This document shows positions 54,031 through 62,913 of a DNA stretch of 64,000 nt, piece by piece (the stretch's first letter is position 1; each line of letters begins with the position of its first letter). The position numbers were made by a program, and so were the translations under genes. Origin of the DNA: Clostridium rhizosphaerae (GTDB taxonomy: Bacteria > Bacillota > Clostridia > Clostridiales > Clostridiaceae); NCBI RefSeq assembly GCF_016765585.1, contig NZ_JAESWC010000018.1, positions 1 through 64,000 on the forward strand. Reading direction: 5' to 3'. The notes beneath the pieces are model-generated. The model was given only the letters and a program-made list of their open reading frames with translations. It was not told the origin of the DNA and did not search any database.

Positions 54031-54243
54031 CTATTCTTCCTCTCGGTCTATCCACTCTAAAATGTCTCCTGGCTGACATGTTAAAGCTTTGCAGATTTTA
54101 TTCAGCGTTTCAATTCTTATAGCCTTAGCCTTGCCGTTTTTTAAAACTGACATATTTGCAAGTGTTATCCCAACCTTTTCAGAAAGCTCCGTAACACTCA
54201 TTTTTCTTTTGGCGAGCATTACATCAATATTAGTAATAATCAT
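54031..54243 (-). CDS. YozG-like XRE regulator
   Basis: Starts at 54243 (MIITNIDVML) after AGGGGG. 70 residues, one XRE helix-turn-helix: AKRKMSVTELSEKVGITLANMSVLKNGKAKAIRIETLNKICKALTCQPGDILEW. Ten nt downstream of the DUF2975 gene, its usual partner in Firmicutes. Confidence 0.88.
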   Translation of the reverse strand: MIITNIDVMLAKRKMSVTELSEKVGITLANMSVLKNGKAKAIRIETLNKICKALTCQPGDILEWIDREEE

Positions 54244-54253
54244 TGCACACCCC

Positions 54254-54733
54254 CTAGATAGTAAGTTCGTTTTCTTCCCGGATTTGTGCAGCTTTATATA
54301 TAAGATGTGATAAAGCTGCAGCCGTAACAGCAACCCCAATTCCCCCAAACACTATAAAAAATCCCAATAAAATGATACCTGGATGATTCATATTAAGTAA
54401 TAGTAAAATTATATTTCCTGTGAAGAAAATTACAGAATCGCTGGCTGCTAATATTGAAATAAACTTTAATAAATTTGCATTTTTTCTACAAAAAGAATTA
54501 TCTTTTCCAATCTCATTTGCAATTTTCCAGCCGCAAATAAGAACAGCATAACAGGGTAACGAAGTTATCCAAATAAATATAAGCCATGGCACATACCAGA
54601 GAGCAAATTCCGGGTTGGAATTAATAATATCCTTTCCCCAAAATGGAATAACATAAAAATATATAACCGACCCGCAAATAGCCGTACCTCCAACAATAAT
54701 CTTTAACCACTTGGATAATCTTAATTGATTCAC
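54254..54733 (-). CDS. DUF2975 membrane protein
   Basis: Starts at a GTG at 54733 (VNQLRLSKW) after AGGGGGAATTTTT; 159 residues with four membrane helices (KIIVGGTAICGSVIYFYVI; WLIFIWITSLPCYAVLICG; FISILAASDSVIFFTGNIILLLL; GFFIVFGGIGVAVTAAAL). DUF2975 proteins pair with YozG-like regulators. The role is not established. Confidence 0.85.
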   Translation of the reverse strand: MNQLRLSKWLKIIVGGTAICGSVIYFYVIPFWGKDIINSNPEFALWYVPWLIFIWITSLPCYAVLICGWKIANEIGKDNSFCRKNANLLKFISILAASDSVIFFTGNIILLLLNMNHPGIILLGFFIVFGGIGVAVTAAALSHLIYKAAQIREENELTI

Positions 54734-54917
54734 AAAAATTCCCCCTAAATTTTTAATTAATACCATAATTATACTGTATGAAAATTTATAATTCAATAAT
54801 TATTTATTGTTTTACGATAAATAACTGTTCTCAAAGGTGAATTTCATGTCATCCTGTGGTTAATTTGGACAGATTAGGTTATATGTTAAATTACTATAAT
54901 CTAAGAGATAATAAAAA

Positions 54918-54950
54918 CCGGTCAAGATGAAACTACTGCATCTCAACCGG
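54918..54950 (-). terminator. Orphan terminator
   Basis: On the minus strand CCGGTTGAGATG / CATCTTGACCGG (wobble pairs) followed by TTTTTATT. No gene lies directly upstream; possibly its gene was lost near the IS1595 insertion. Confidence 0.6.
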
Positions 54951-55012
54951 CATAAATACCTTCTTCTGTAATTGTATTTGTTATAATATTTTAAATACAT
55001 ATTTAATAAAAA

Positions 55013-55039
55013 CTATAGAGAAGCTGACATTCTCTATAG
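55013..55039. terminator. Bidirectional terminator CTATAGAGAA / TTCTCTATAG
   Basis: Perfect 10-bp arms with a 7-nt loop; a run of T on both strands (GCTTTTATAT and GTTTTTATT). Confidence 0.6.
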
Positions 55040-55151
55040 CTTTTATATATTTATCATTTCATTTTATTATGCGGAGGTGGATTAACAACAACTCCACATT
55101 TCTGTTCAAGAGCCCACAAGGAAGTATACAAATGGTTACGGAGGTCATATT

Positions 55152-56213
55152 ATGCCAAGTGTAGAGTCAATAAAAAGAGATATACAGACTTTAGGTACAG
55201 CAGGACAAGAAGAAATACTAAACTATCTTGAAGAAGTTATTATATTAGGTTCATTTGCTACCGAAGTTACAAATGAAATAAAAGAAAACCGCTTTTCAAG
55301 GGGTAAAGTCTGCCCTCATTGTGGGCATGATGAAGTATCAAGAAATGGTAAGTACAAAGGAAACCAAAGGTATATCTGTAAGTCTTGCCTAAAGACGTTT
55401 ACTGACTTTACACGTTCACCACATCACAACAGCAAGAAGGATATTAAAAAGTGGATACTCTATGCTAAATGTATGATAAATGGCTATTCAATAAGAAAAT
55501 GTGCAAAGATAGTTGATATTAGCATACCTACATCATTTTATTGGAGGCATAAGATATTAGACGCTATTAGAGCATACATGGGAATTGGAAATGTTGGTGG
55601 AGTTATAGAAATTGACGAGGCTTTCTTAAGAGAGTCTTTTAAAGGCGACCATAAAAAAAGCATAACTTTTACTATGCCACGTAAAGCCCATAAGACAGGT
55701 GTTAAGGGTAGTAGAAACGGAAAAACGGAAAAACTAAAAAGAGGTATCTCAAAGGAACAGATATGTGTTTTATGTGCTATAGATAGAGCAGGTAATATAA
55801 TTACTGAACTTATATGCAAAGGTAGGATGAAACATATCGATTTAGAAAGACTCTTTAGGGATAGAATTGATGACGAATCCATCCTTTGTACTGACTCACA
55901 TAAGAGTTATATTCAGTTTGCTCAAAATTCGGGTGTTGAATTACAACAAATCAAGCGTGGTAAGCACAAGGAGGGTATATATCATATACAGCATATTAAC
56001 GCTTTTCATAGCAAATTGAAGAAGTGGATGGATAGGTTTAATGGTGTTGCAACCAAGTATCTTACTAATTATATGTATTGGTTTAAATGGTTGGAAATTT
56101 TTAATACCGAAAAAGATACAATTAAAAGCAAGAACCTTTTAGTACAATCTCATACTTCTCATTCTGACACAAAATTAAAGGACTTCAAAATTAGAGAGGC
56201 AATTTATATATAG
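55152..56213 (+). CDS. IS1595-family transposase
   Basis: 353 residues after ACGGAGGTCATATT. The N-terminal zinc ribbon (CPHCGHDEVSRNGKYKGNQRYICKSCLKTF) and catalytic DDE-type domain with GGVIEIDEAFL (first Asp), ILCTDSHKSYIQF (second Asp) and HIQHINAFHSKLKKWM fit IS1595. It appears intact. I cannot define the terminal inverted repeats by eye. The orphan terminators to the left suggest a disrupted locus. Confidence 0.9.
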   Translation: MPSVESIKRDIQTLGTAGQEEILNYLEEVIILGSFATEVTNEIKENRFSRGKVCPHCGHDEVSRNGKYKGNQRYICKSCLKTFTDFTRSPHHNSKKDIKKWILYAKCMINGYSIRKCAKIVDISIPTSFYWRHKILDAIRAYMGIGNVGGVIEIDEAFLRESFKGDHKKSITFTMPRKAHKTGVKGSRNGKTEKLKRGISKEQICVLCAIDRAGNIITELICKGRMKHIDLERLFRDRIDDESILCTDSHKSYIQFAQNSGVELQQIKRGKHKEGIYHIQHINAFHSKLKKWMDRFNGVATKYLTNYMYWFKWLEIFNTEKDTIKSKNLLVQSHTSHSDTKLKDFKIREAIYI

Positions 56214-56317
56214 TAATGTTAAGTATTGGATTTATAATTGATATTCTGTATAATTAAATAAGAACACAATTATAATTTTTGTGAGATATTATAACAGTGA
56301 TATAGGAGAATAATAAA

Positions 56318-56851
56318 ATGATAGATTTATTTAGAGCATTTACTACAAAGGAAGATTTTTTTTATGATGGTGCATTTATTGCTAAAATAAAATATCAACG
56401 GTTTCAACCCAAATCAGATAAGGAAACTTATAAAAATGAAATTGTAAAAAATAATAGGAGACTTTGTGTAATCAACTGTAGTGGATATGCTAATAATAAA
56501 ATTGCAGAAATACTAACGGTTTATTTAATGATGAATGTAACAGTTAAAGAGTCTGTTGAACCAGAAATTGTTGAAGATACTGGTATTTTATGGCGTAATT
56601 TTTCAAAAGAAGAAATTGCAGATTTTAGTCATCTAACAGGAGATACAAATTCCATTCATCTTACAGAAAATCCAGTTGTACAAGGAATGTTTATTCTAAA
56701 AGAACTTTGTGACACAACTCAAACTAATGAGATAGAAGTAAAATACATTCATCCTGTTTATGGATGTAACCCAGTTTATATAAAACACGAAGGAAATATT
56801 ATAAAAGGATTTAGCAATGGAATATTGTGCTTCCAAGCAATTATATCTTAA
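56318..56851 (+). CDS. MaoC-like hotdog protein
   Basis: 177 residues after ATAGGAGAATAATAAA. Its C-terminal half has FSKEEIADFSHLTGDTNSIHLTENPVVQGMFILKEL, the MaoC/(R)-hydratase signature with Asp and His, although the His region is diverged. The first 90 residues (DLFRAFTTKEDFFYDGAFIAKIKYQRF) do not match anything that I know. Might act on a thioester. Confidence 0.65.
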   Translation: MIDLFRAFTTKEDFFYDGAFIAKIKYQRFQPKSDKETYKNEIVKNNRRLCVINCSGYANNKIAEILTVYLMMNVTVKESVEPEIVEDTGILWRNFSKEEIADFSHLTGDTNSIHLTENPVVQGMFILKELCDTTQTNEIEVKYIHPVYGCNPVYIKHEGNIIKGFSNGILCFQAIIS

Positions 56852-56949
56852 AATCTTTTTACAAAAGAGTAAATTAAGGGAAGGTTTGAATTACTTCCCT
56901 TAAAAAATATTATATTATCAACACTATCCTTTAACATAACCTAAATTTA

Positions 56950-56982
56950 AAGGAGCTGCCAAATATTAATAGGCAGCTCCTT
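56950..56982. terminator. Bidirectional terminator
   Basis: AAGGAGCTGCC / GGCAGCTCCTT, perfect 11-bp arms with a short AT loop, followed by CTTTTAAT on the plus strand and TTTAAATTT on the minus. Between convergent MaoC-like and WrbA genes. Confidence 0.85.
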
Positions 56983-57022
56983 CTTTTAATCCTATTTTAC
57001 AAACTCAGAAGTTCTTTCCTTA

Positions 57023-57634
57023 CTACTTGTTTCCGTTTTTTACCCACTGTGCAACAGTAACAGTTCGTTTTGCTTGATGTTTAACAGCAGCTTCAACGTC
57101 TTCAATCATTTTGCCATTCTGATCAACGGTTACGCTTGTTCCATAAGGATTTCCTCCGGCTCCGAACAAAACTGGATCTGTGTAACCAGGAGCTGCTATG
57201 ATTGCTCCCCAATGATACATCATTGTATAAAGAGATAAAATTGTTGCTTCCTGACCACCATGTGGATTTTGTGCGGATGACATGGCACTAACCACTTTGT
57301 TTACTGTCTTTCCCTGAGCCCAAAGGCCGCCTTGAGTATCCAGGAACTGTTTCATTTGCGATGCCATAACGCCAAATCTAGTTGGTGTGCTGAAAATAAT
57401 CGCATCTGCCCATTCAATATCACTTGAGGCAGCTTCCGGTATATCTTTTGCTGCATCAACAGTTGCCTTCCATGCAGAATTATTTTCAATTACTGATTGA
57501 GGTGCAAGTTCGTGTACCTTTAGTATCCTAACTTCTGCTCCTGCTTCTTTTGCACCTTCTGCCGCCCACTTGGCAAGCTGGTAGTTAGTACCTCCCATAC
57601 TGTAATAAATCACTGCTAATTTTACATTACTCAT
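57023..57634 (-). CDS. wrbA: NAD(P)H:quinone oxidoreductase, WrbA type
   Basis: Flavodoxin fold: KLAVIYYSMGGTNYQLAKWAAEGAKEAGAEVRILKVHELAP, then DAIIFSTPTRFGVMASQMKQFLDTQGGLWAQGKTVNKVVSAMSS. It reduces quinones with two electrons. I prefer the ATG at 57634 (GGAGAAAGAAATT before it), but an upstream ATG at 57688 with AGGTGATG is also possible and would add MSILSRLFKNSSKKEKEI. Part of a run of stress-type genes. Confidence 0.88.
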   Translation of the reverse strand: MSNVKLAVIYYSMGGTNYQLAKWAAEGAKEAGAEVRILKVHELAPQSVIENNSAWKATVDAAKDIPEAASSDIEWADAIIFSTPTRFGVMASQMKQFLDTQGGLWAQGKTVNKVVSAMSSAQNPHGGQEATILSLYTMMYHWGAIIAAPGYTDPVLFGAGGNPYGTSVTVDQNGKMIEDVEAAVKHQAKRTVTVAQWVKNGNK

Positions 57635-57787
57635 AATTTCTTTCTCCTTTTTTGATGAATTTTTAAATAATCTAGATAAAATACTCATTTATACATCACC
57701 TGTTTAAACTTTCCTTTTTATTGTATTAATATGATTTAATTATTATTACTTTCATTAAACCTTCCAAAGCTAATTAATTTTTAGGTA

Positions 57788-58552
57788 TTAAAATTGAAAA
57801 CAAATATAACTTAGGGTTCCATAAGCATAACTTCTATTAAGGAGCTTAGGTAAATTTCCTTGCCCGCTGCCCATAGCTATAAATAAAGGAACAATATGCT
57901 CTTCACGTGGTATTGCCAGCTTTGAATAAGGTGCCAAGCTTCCATATGAAAACAATGCTTCTTTATCATTATTTTCTACTTTTTCAACAAGCCAATTATC
58001 AAATTCCACTGCCCACTGTTTCGGTTCGCTTACATTCCAATCAACAGTAGCAAGATTGTGGACAGTTGATCCACTTCCAATTACCAGTATATCTTCCTGA
58101 CCCAATTCTCTAATTGCCTCTCCAAGCTTATACTGCTTATCCATTGGCAGCTCAGGATTAACAGAAACCTGCACAACAGGGATATCAGCTTTCGGATACA
58201 TCAAATAAAGTATATCCCATGCCCCATGATCCAGTCCTCTTTTAGTATCCAATCGGCTTTCTATTTCATGAGTTTTTAACATGGTCTGAAGCTTTAAAGC
58301 TACTTCTGTTGAGCCCTTTGCACCATACTTTATGGAGTAAAGCTCTTTTGGGAAACCATAAAAATCATAAATCATTTCATAACCCTCATCAATTGATGAT
58401 ATTGTTGTAATTTCGCTTTCCCAATGTGCTGTAAATATCACTATAGCTTTAGGTTTTATCTTCTTTCCAAGTTCCTTAAGAAAATCAGTATATTCATTTT
58501 TTTCAACTACAAGTGTAGGACCACCATGACATATAAATAAAGAATTAATCAT
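57788..58552 (-). CDS. 4,5-DOPA-dioxygenase-type extradiol enzyme (LigB/YgiD)
   Basis: 254 residues after GGAGAGAGAAAA. SLFICHGGPTLVVE with an early His, AIVIFTAHWES, GLDHGAWDILYLMYPKADIPVVQVS and VIGSGSTVHNL are the conserved blocks of YgiD-like dioxygenases with zinc-ligand His residues. It opens aromatic rings. A TTGACA lies at 58652-58657, with repeats of TAAGTAAG in between, and may be the promoter and a regulator site. Confidence 0.85.
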   Translation of the reverse strand: MINSLFICHGGPTLVVEKNEYTDFLKELGKKIKPKAIVIFTAHWESEITTISSIDEGYEMIYDFYGFPKELYSIKYGAKGSTEVALKLQTMLKTHEIESRLDTKRGLDHGAWDILYLMYPKADIPVVQVSVNPELPMDKQYKLGEAIRELGQEDILVIGSGSTVHNLATVDWNVSEPKQWAVEFDNWLVEKVENNDKEALFSYGSLAPYSKLAIPREEHIVPLFIAMGSGQGNLPKLLNRSYAYGTLSYICFQF

Positions 58553-58675
58553 TTTTCTCTCTCCTTTTACATTAACTTACTATCATCTATATAATTATTA
58601 TTTATTACTAAGTTACTTTATATAACTATAATATAATAACTTACTTACTTTTGTCAAGTGGTTATGAAAAAATAA

Positions 58676-58704
58676 TTCCCGCAAACTAAATCAGTCTGCG
58701 GGAA
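58676..58704. terminator. Hairpin TTCCCGCA / TGCGGGAA
   Basis: Perfect 8-bp arms with a 13-nt loop, upstream of the dioxygenase gene promoter. Adjacent to the split nuclease fragment. Confidence 0.45.
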
Positions 58705-58728
58705 CATAAATTACACTTTATTATTATA

Positions 58729-58765
58729 TTTCTTTAGTCTTTATGTGGTCTCCATCTATTCCAAC
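58729..58765 (-). pseudogene. Internal fragment of the nuclease gene (split copy)
   Basis: The minus strand reads VGIDGDHIKTKEI, matching VSIDGAHIKTKEV, about residues 31-43 of the nuclease at 51375-51944. The codons that would precede it (1-27) lie 3.5 kb away at 62239-62324, suggesting that the intervening segment was inserted into this copy. Confidence 0.6.
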
Positions 58766-59042
58766 CACTCAAACTTACCAACATCTAATCTAGCTGCTTA
58801 ACTATTCAAATACTATAGTTTACTGATACGTTTCATCTAAGCATAAAAATAAGGATTTATAAGTCAGGAACATACTGCGACAAACTGTTAGCAATACTTC
58901 TAATCTCAGAATCCTTAGTTCTCTCTTGTATCTTTAGCAATGATTGTAGAACACTTCATTACTACCTAAAATTGATATTTATTATTAGCCATTTATTTTA
59001 CAGTTACAATTTCTTCTTGATATATACCCTTATATAGCCTAC
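58766..59042. other. Gene-free stretch
   Basis: Includes a remnant AAGGATT...CTAATCTCAGAATCCTT repeat near 58852-58915 like that at 47.46 kb. Otherwise nothing supported. Confidence 0.3.
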
Positions 59043-59237
59043 CCAAGCAAGAAAAAATACTGCAGCTTTGAGTGCATACCTGATTCTGCAATGGATAAGC
59101 CATACTCATATGAGTATTTTAATTTTATGGACAGTATAAGAGATATCGAATCTAGTATTGAAAATATTGCAACCCTTGAAGATAGATTAGATTTGGAAAA
59201 TGATGTTGGTATATTCAATTACAGTTTTCGGATTTGA
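59043..59237 (+). pseudogene. Fragment of an unknown ORF
   Basis: Open frame with no start: PSKKKYCSFECIPDSAMDKPYSY and a coiled-coil-like end SIRDIESSIENIATLEDRL to a stop. 5' truncated. Family not recognised. Confidence 0.45.
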
Positions 59238-59243
59238 AGTTCA

Positions 59244-59291
59244 GCAGCCTCCATACATTTACATACATCATTCTCAAATGTACGGAGGCTG
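59244..59291 (-). terminator. Terminator candidate after the RidA gene
   Basis: CAGCCTCCaTACATTT / AAATGTAcGGAGGCTG, one mismatch; lacks a T run. Confidence 0.45.
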
Positions 59292-59323
59292 TCTGTTAGA
59301 TTCTAGAATATTAAGATATAAAT

Positions 59324-59740
59324 TTAGTCCTTATCCTCAATGACAGCAATTCCGTCTATTTCAAGCAAGCAACCTGGATGCCCAACTCCTGAAACAAATA
59401 AAACGGTGACTAATGGTGGATTGTCTAATAAACCAGCCACTTCTTGAAATGCTTTTAAGCCAACTCGCGGGTCGCATCCATTGAGTAAATAGATATTGAG
59501 TTTAACCAGATTAACAAAGCTTGCATTTTCAGAAGCTAAAATAGTTGCGATATTATTAAGCACTTGCTTTGTCTGTAACTCCAAATCACCGGCTCCAATC
59601 AGCTCACCTTTTGAATTTGTAGCATTTTGTCCGCCTATATAAATTGTTTTTGCCTTTCCACTTACGGTAATCGCTTGACTAAATGCTTTTGATACGAATA
59701 ATCCCTCGGGATTCTTATGCTCCATTTTAAATCCACTCAT
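59324..59740 (-). CDS. RidA/YjgF-family protein
   Basis: Starts at 59740 (MSGFKMEHKN) after GAAAGGAGCAAAAATT. 138 residues; YIGGQNATNSKGEL, ETKQVLNNIATILASENASFVNLVKLNIYLL and VGHPGCLLEIDGIAVI are RidA-family blocks. The Arg that binds the acid in enamine-deaminating RidA is not clear (VSGVGHPGCLLEID), so it may be an Rid7-like or inactive relative. Follows the VOC gene by 24 nt, one operon. Confidence 0.85.
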   Translation of the reverse strand: MSGFKMEHKNPEGLFVSKAFSQAITVSGKAKTIYIGGQNATNSKGELIGAGDLELQTKQVLNNIATILASENASFVNLVKLNIYLLNGCDPRVGLKAFQEVAGLLDNPPLVTVLFVSGVGHPGCLLEIDGIAVIEDKD

Positions 59741-59764
59741 AATTTTTGCTCCTTTCAATCATAC

Positions 59765-60304
59765 CTATTCTTTTTGTTTTTCTGTGCTTGTAAAGCTATC
59801 GGCCCATTCTCTTACTCTACGGGCGCTCTCTTCTTCCGATAAGTCCTCAATTCTAGTCATAATGGTCCACCTTACGCCAAAAGGGTCTAAAATGCTTCCG
59901 AATCGGTCACCTGAAACAAAATTGGCTATCGGCTCCCTGATCTTTGCTCCTCTTGCCACTGCATTTTCAAATACCTGATCAACATCAGCAACGTAAATTG
60001 CTAAAGAATAGCATGCATTATCCTCATCAGGCGGCAAGACCAATTTATATGCCGGATTCGCTGCTCCCAACTGTAAAAAGCCATTCCCAAAATCCAATTC
60101 CGCATGAACAACTATTTTATTACCATTTCCATCAGAAAATTCAGTAATATCCTTAATCCTTGCATTGAAAACAGTTTTATAAAACTCTATTGCTTCAGAA
60201 GGATTCTTTATTACTATAAATGGAGTAATAGATGTAAAACCGTCAGGTGTTCCATTCTTTGTATAATTACCTGACACTCCTATATATTTTTTACTATCAG
60301 TCAT
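59765..60304 (-). CDS. VOC family protein (PhnB-like)
   Basis: 179 residues after AAGGAGGAATAAAA. TPFIVIKNPSEAIEFYKTVFNARIKDITEFSDGNG, ELDFGNGFLQLGA, YVADVDQVFENAVARGAKIREPIANFVSGDRFGSILDPFGVRWTIMTR: the two-repeat VOC fold with an Asp-Pro-Phe end. Binds a metal and a small molecule; substrate unknown. Confidence 0.88.
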   Translation of the reverse strand: MTDSKKYIGVSGNYTKNGTPDGFTSITPFIVIKNPSEAIEFYKTVFNARIKDITEFSDGNGNKIVVHAELDFGNGFLQLGAANPAYKLVLPPDEDNACYSLAIYVADVDQVFENAVARGAKIREPIANFVSGDRFGSILDPFGVRWTIMTRIEDLSEEESARRVREWADSFTSTEKQKE

Positions 60305-60352
60305 TTTTATTCCTCCTTAATTGGAAATAACAGATCCACGCTTATACCCTCA

Positions 60353-60982
60353 TTATTGGATTGAATTCATCAACTCATAAAAACATTCGGATTCATGAGT
60401 CCTATAAAGATTATACCAGGCATCTAATGTCTTTGTAGAAAACACATCCAAAGCTTTCAAGACATGTACGGAAAATTCCAACGGAGCTATTCCGGAAGCA
60501 GTTATCAGTTTTCCGTCAGTTACCGCAGACTCCTGCTTATAGTGATTTTCTCCTGCATAGTTAGGACACATCATTTTAAGATATCCCAAATCATTGCTTG
60601 TATGACTTCTTGAATCTAGAAGTCCATTTTGAGCAAGTGGCATTGTCGCACCGCATATCGCCGCTACAATTATATTCTTATCGATACATTGTTTAGCTAA
60701 ACTTAATATTGGTTGATGAATTGTTTCCATCCACGTTTCACCACCAGGTAAAATCAAAGCGTCAGTTTCTTTTATGTTGCATTCTTCCAGATCAATATCA
60801 GGTAGTATTCTCAACCCGCCCATTGTAGTAATATAATTCTTTTCAAGTCCTAAAGTTACTACTTTAACTGGTGATGCATCCTTCCTAAAATACCTTCCTG
60901 AGTTTAACTCTGCAGTCAAAAATCCAACTTCCCAATCAGCCATTGTATCAAATACATATAGATACACAGCATTATTATTCAT
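60353..60982 (-). CDS. DJ-1/PfpI-family protein
   Basis: Starts at 60982 (MNNNAVYLYV), 8 nt after GGAGG. 209 residues; YVFDTMADWEVGFLTAELNS, DALILPGGETW and IVAAICGATMPLAQNGLL with the elbow Cys. Similar in architecture to type 1 glutamine-amidotransferase-like YdeA/PfpI proteins. In an operon-like run with VOC and RidA genes. Confidence 0.87.
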   Translation of the reverse strand: MNNNAVYLYVFDTMADWEVGFLTAELNSGRYFRKDASPVKVVTLGLEKNYITTMGGLRILPDIDLEECNIKETDALILPGGETWMETIHQPILSLAKQCIDKNIIVAAICGATMPLAQNGLLDSRSHTSNDLGYLKMMCPNYAGENHYKQESAVTDGKLITASGIAPLEFSVHVLKALDVFSTKTLDAWYNLYRTHESECFYELMNSIQ

Positions 60983-61055
60983 ATGCATAACCTCCTATCT
61001 CAAGCCTTGATCAACCATCCATGATCAAGAGCAATGTTTATATTCATAATAAAAC

Positions 61056-61086
61056 AGCTTCACTGACAACTACTGTCAGTGAAGCT
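61056..61086 (-). terminator. Terminator of the WYL regulator gene
   Basis: AGCTTCACTGACA / TGTCAGTGAAGCT, perfect 13-bp arms with a 5-nt loop, followed on the minus strand by GTTTTATTATG. Confidence 0.85.
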
Positions 61087-61088
61087 AA

Positions 61089-62051
61089 TCATAATTGATA
61101 ATATTCCATTAATTCCCCTGCAACAGAAACAAGCTTTTTCTTTAAACTCTGAGGTTCAATCACTTGAATAGCCTTTCCGTAAGATAAGAGAAAATGGGGT
61201 ACATATGCATGAAGTGCTATTTCGTCTAATAAAAAAACTGCTTGATTTGACGTCCTCTCTTTCAGATGATGACCTAAAAACCAATGAATGCACAAATCAT
61301 CCAAAGCTTCTGACCTGCCACTAATAATCAATGAAACCAGCTTATCTTTATTTTCTGGATTAGGTAAAAGATTCTGTAAAAAATATTTTCTGGCAGAAAA
61401 GGCTTCAGGCCGTTTAAACATCATTTGCGTCTGCTTTATTTGTAAAATCCGTTCAGCCCGAAAGCTTCTGATTTCGTTTCGAAGATGGCAAAATCCAACT
61501 GTATACCATTTATTGTTCCAATAGAGCATTCCATAAGGGTCAATCACTCTTGGCCGGGGTTGTTCTTCATGGCTTGTACGGTATTCAATTTCTATAGAAT
61601 ATTCGTTTGCTACAGCCCGTTCCAGTTCTTCCAATGTCAGCTTAACAGACGGGTCAATATCACGGTTTATCACTTCGAAACCGGCTAAGTGGCGATTGAG
61701 GATACTTTCCTGTTCCCGGTTTGAATACATTTTTAATTTTTGTGTTGCATTGTTTAATGACTCACTGAAAGGGTATCCCGCTTCGTTGGCAAATACGGCA
61801 GCATGAAGCAACGCTTTTTGTTCTTCAATATCGAAAAACAAAGGTGCATGGATAAAATTGTTCAGTAAACTATATCCACCGTTCTGTCCTGCATCTGATA
61901 CAATCGGTACTCCGCTTGCGCAGAGCGAATCAATATAACGATAAACGGTTCGTATATTTATCTCTAATTTTTCCGCTATTTGCTTCGCAGTTATTTTTGA
62001 TCCAGAATTAAGCATCCATAAAATCGCCAGCATATTATCGTTTTTTGCCAT
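61089..62051 (-). CDS. YafY-type HTH and WYL-domain regulator
   Basis: Starts at 62051 (MAKNDNMLAIL) after AGGAGAGGAGGATATCAA. 320 residues: an N-terminal DeoR-type helix-turn-helix (SGSKITAKQIAEKLEINIRTVYRYIDSLCASGVPI) and a WYL domain (IEYRTSHEEQPRPRVIDPYGMLYWNNKWYTVGFCHLRNEIRSFRAERI). Such proteins bind a ligand and repress or activate nearby genes, plausibly the DJ-1, VOC and RidA run on its 3' side. Confidence 0.88.
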   Translation of the reverse strand: MAKNDNMLAILWMLNSGSKITAKQIAEKLEINIRTVYRYIDSLCASGVPIVSDAGQNGGYSLLNNFIHAPLFFDIEEQKALLHAAVFANEAGYPFSESLNNATQKLKMYSNREQESILNRHLAGFEVINRDIDPSVKLTLEELERAVANEYSIEIEYRTSHEEQPRPRVIDPYGMLYWNNKWYTVGFCHLRNEIRSFRAERILQIKQTQMMFKRPEAFSARKYFLQNLLPNPENKDKLVSLIISGRSEALDDLCIHWFLGHHLKERTSNQAVFLLDEIALHAYVPHFLLSYGKAIQVIEPQSLKKKLVSVAGELMEYYQL

Positions 62052-62238
62052 TTGATATCCTCCTCTCCTAACTTTATTCCATCCTCCCCAATACCTCGTG
62101 TCATCTATGAAAACGACCAAAAAAACGGGTCAAAATTTGCACTTTTTTGCCTCGATTTTTACTCATTTTTTGGTTCAAAACCACTATATATGGTGGTTGA
62201 CCTGCCTCATTTGCTCTTAGACCACTATTCGTCATCAT

Positions 62239-62324
62239 TAGTTAAGTTGTTTTTTAGATAATAATTCGCAATATATAAACTTACTTCAGCTTCATTCATT
62301 TTTTCTTTAGTCATAAATTACTCC
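62239..62324 (-). pseudogene. N-terminal fragment of the nuclease gene (split copy)
   Basis: The first 27 codons (MTKEKMNEAEVSLYIANYYLKNNLTN) match the nuclease at 51375-51944, then diverge to a stop. The missing next codons are found at 58.73 kb. Confidence 0.75.
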
Positions 62325-62416
62325 TTAACATATAATTTTATATACTTATTGTAACATACTCCCATTTTTCTAACATCATAATATTATTGCCAAACAATGC
62401 ACGACCTAAATAAAAA

Positions 62417-62455
62417 ATGCACACCCTCTCAATCAACATCGCTATAGGTGTGCAT
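62417..62455 (-). terminator. Terminator, copy 3 (ATGCACA hairpin)
   Basis: ATGCACACC / GGTGTGCAT followed on the minus strand by TTTTTTATT; ends the small Cys-rich gene. Confidence 0.7.
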
Positions 62456-62520
62456 GTCCAATATAATTTTCTTAATATAATCATTCTAATAAATAAATCT
62501 TAAATAAGATTATCCCTTTT

Positions 62521-62763
62521 CTAAATAAAACTAAAACTCTCCGTCACCATCGTAGTCTTCTCCCTATAATCCTTCACTACCTCATCAACCCTTCCACACA
62601 AATACTTTAGATTACATCCATCACACCCTTCTACTATCTGTGCTTCTAAAATACTGCAGCTTGCACCTTTGAAACTAACATCAAGCAAAGTTGCTGCAAT
62701 AGCGAACTTGTCATAGACCTCCCCTCCTTCAATTTTTTTAACTACTGCATTATCAACAAACAT
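62521..62763 (-). CDS. Small Cys-rich protein, copy 2
   Basis: Starts at 62763 (MFVDNAVVKK) after AAGGAGGAAACAAAA, matching the start of copy 1 at 49043-49285. 80 residues; GCDGCNLKYLCGRVDEVVKDY preserves the cysteines. An in-frame ATG 12 codons earlier (MAESKIKK) is less likely. Function unknown. Confidence 0.75.
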   Translation of the reverse strand: MFVDNAVVKKIEGGEVYDKFAIAATLLDVSFKGASCSILEAQIVEGCDGCNLKYLCGRVDEVVKDYREKTTMVTESFSFI

Positions 62764-62913
62764 TTTTGTTTCCTCCTTTTTAATCTTTGACTCAGCCATT
62801 TATAAGATCACAGATAATATTTTCTGCAGAGCCTACATTATAATAAATATCCACCAAAAGCTGTGTATTTATATATTAGAGAAAAAAATTTTTATTAGGA
62901 GATGACAAATTAC

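Larger units (their letters stand above)
62239..62530. repeat. Duplicated block, copy B
   Basis: Similar to 51868-52165 throughout, including gene start, ribosome site, spacer and hairpin. Confidence 0.8.
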
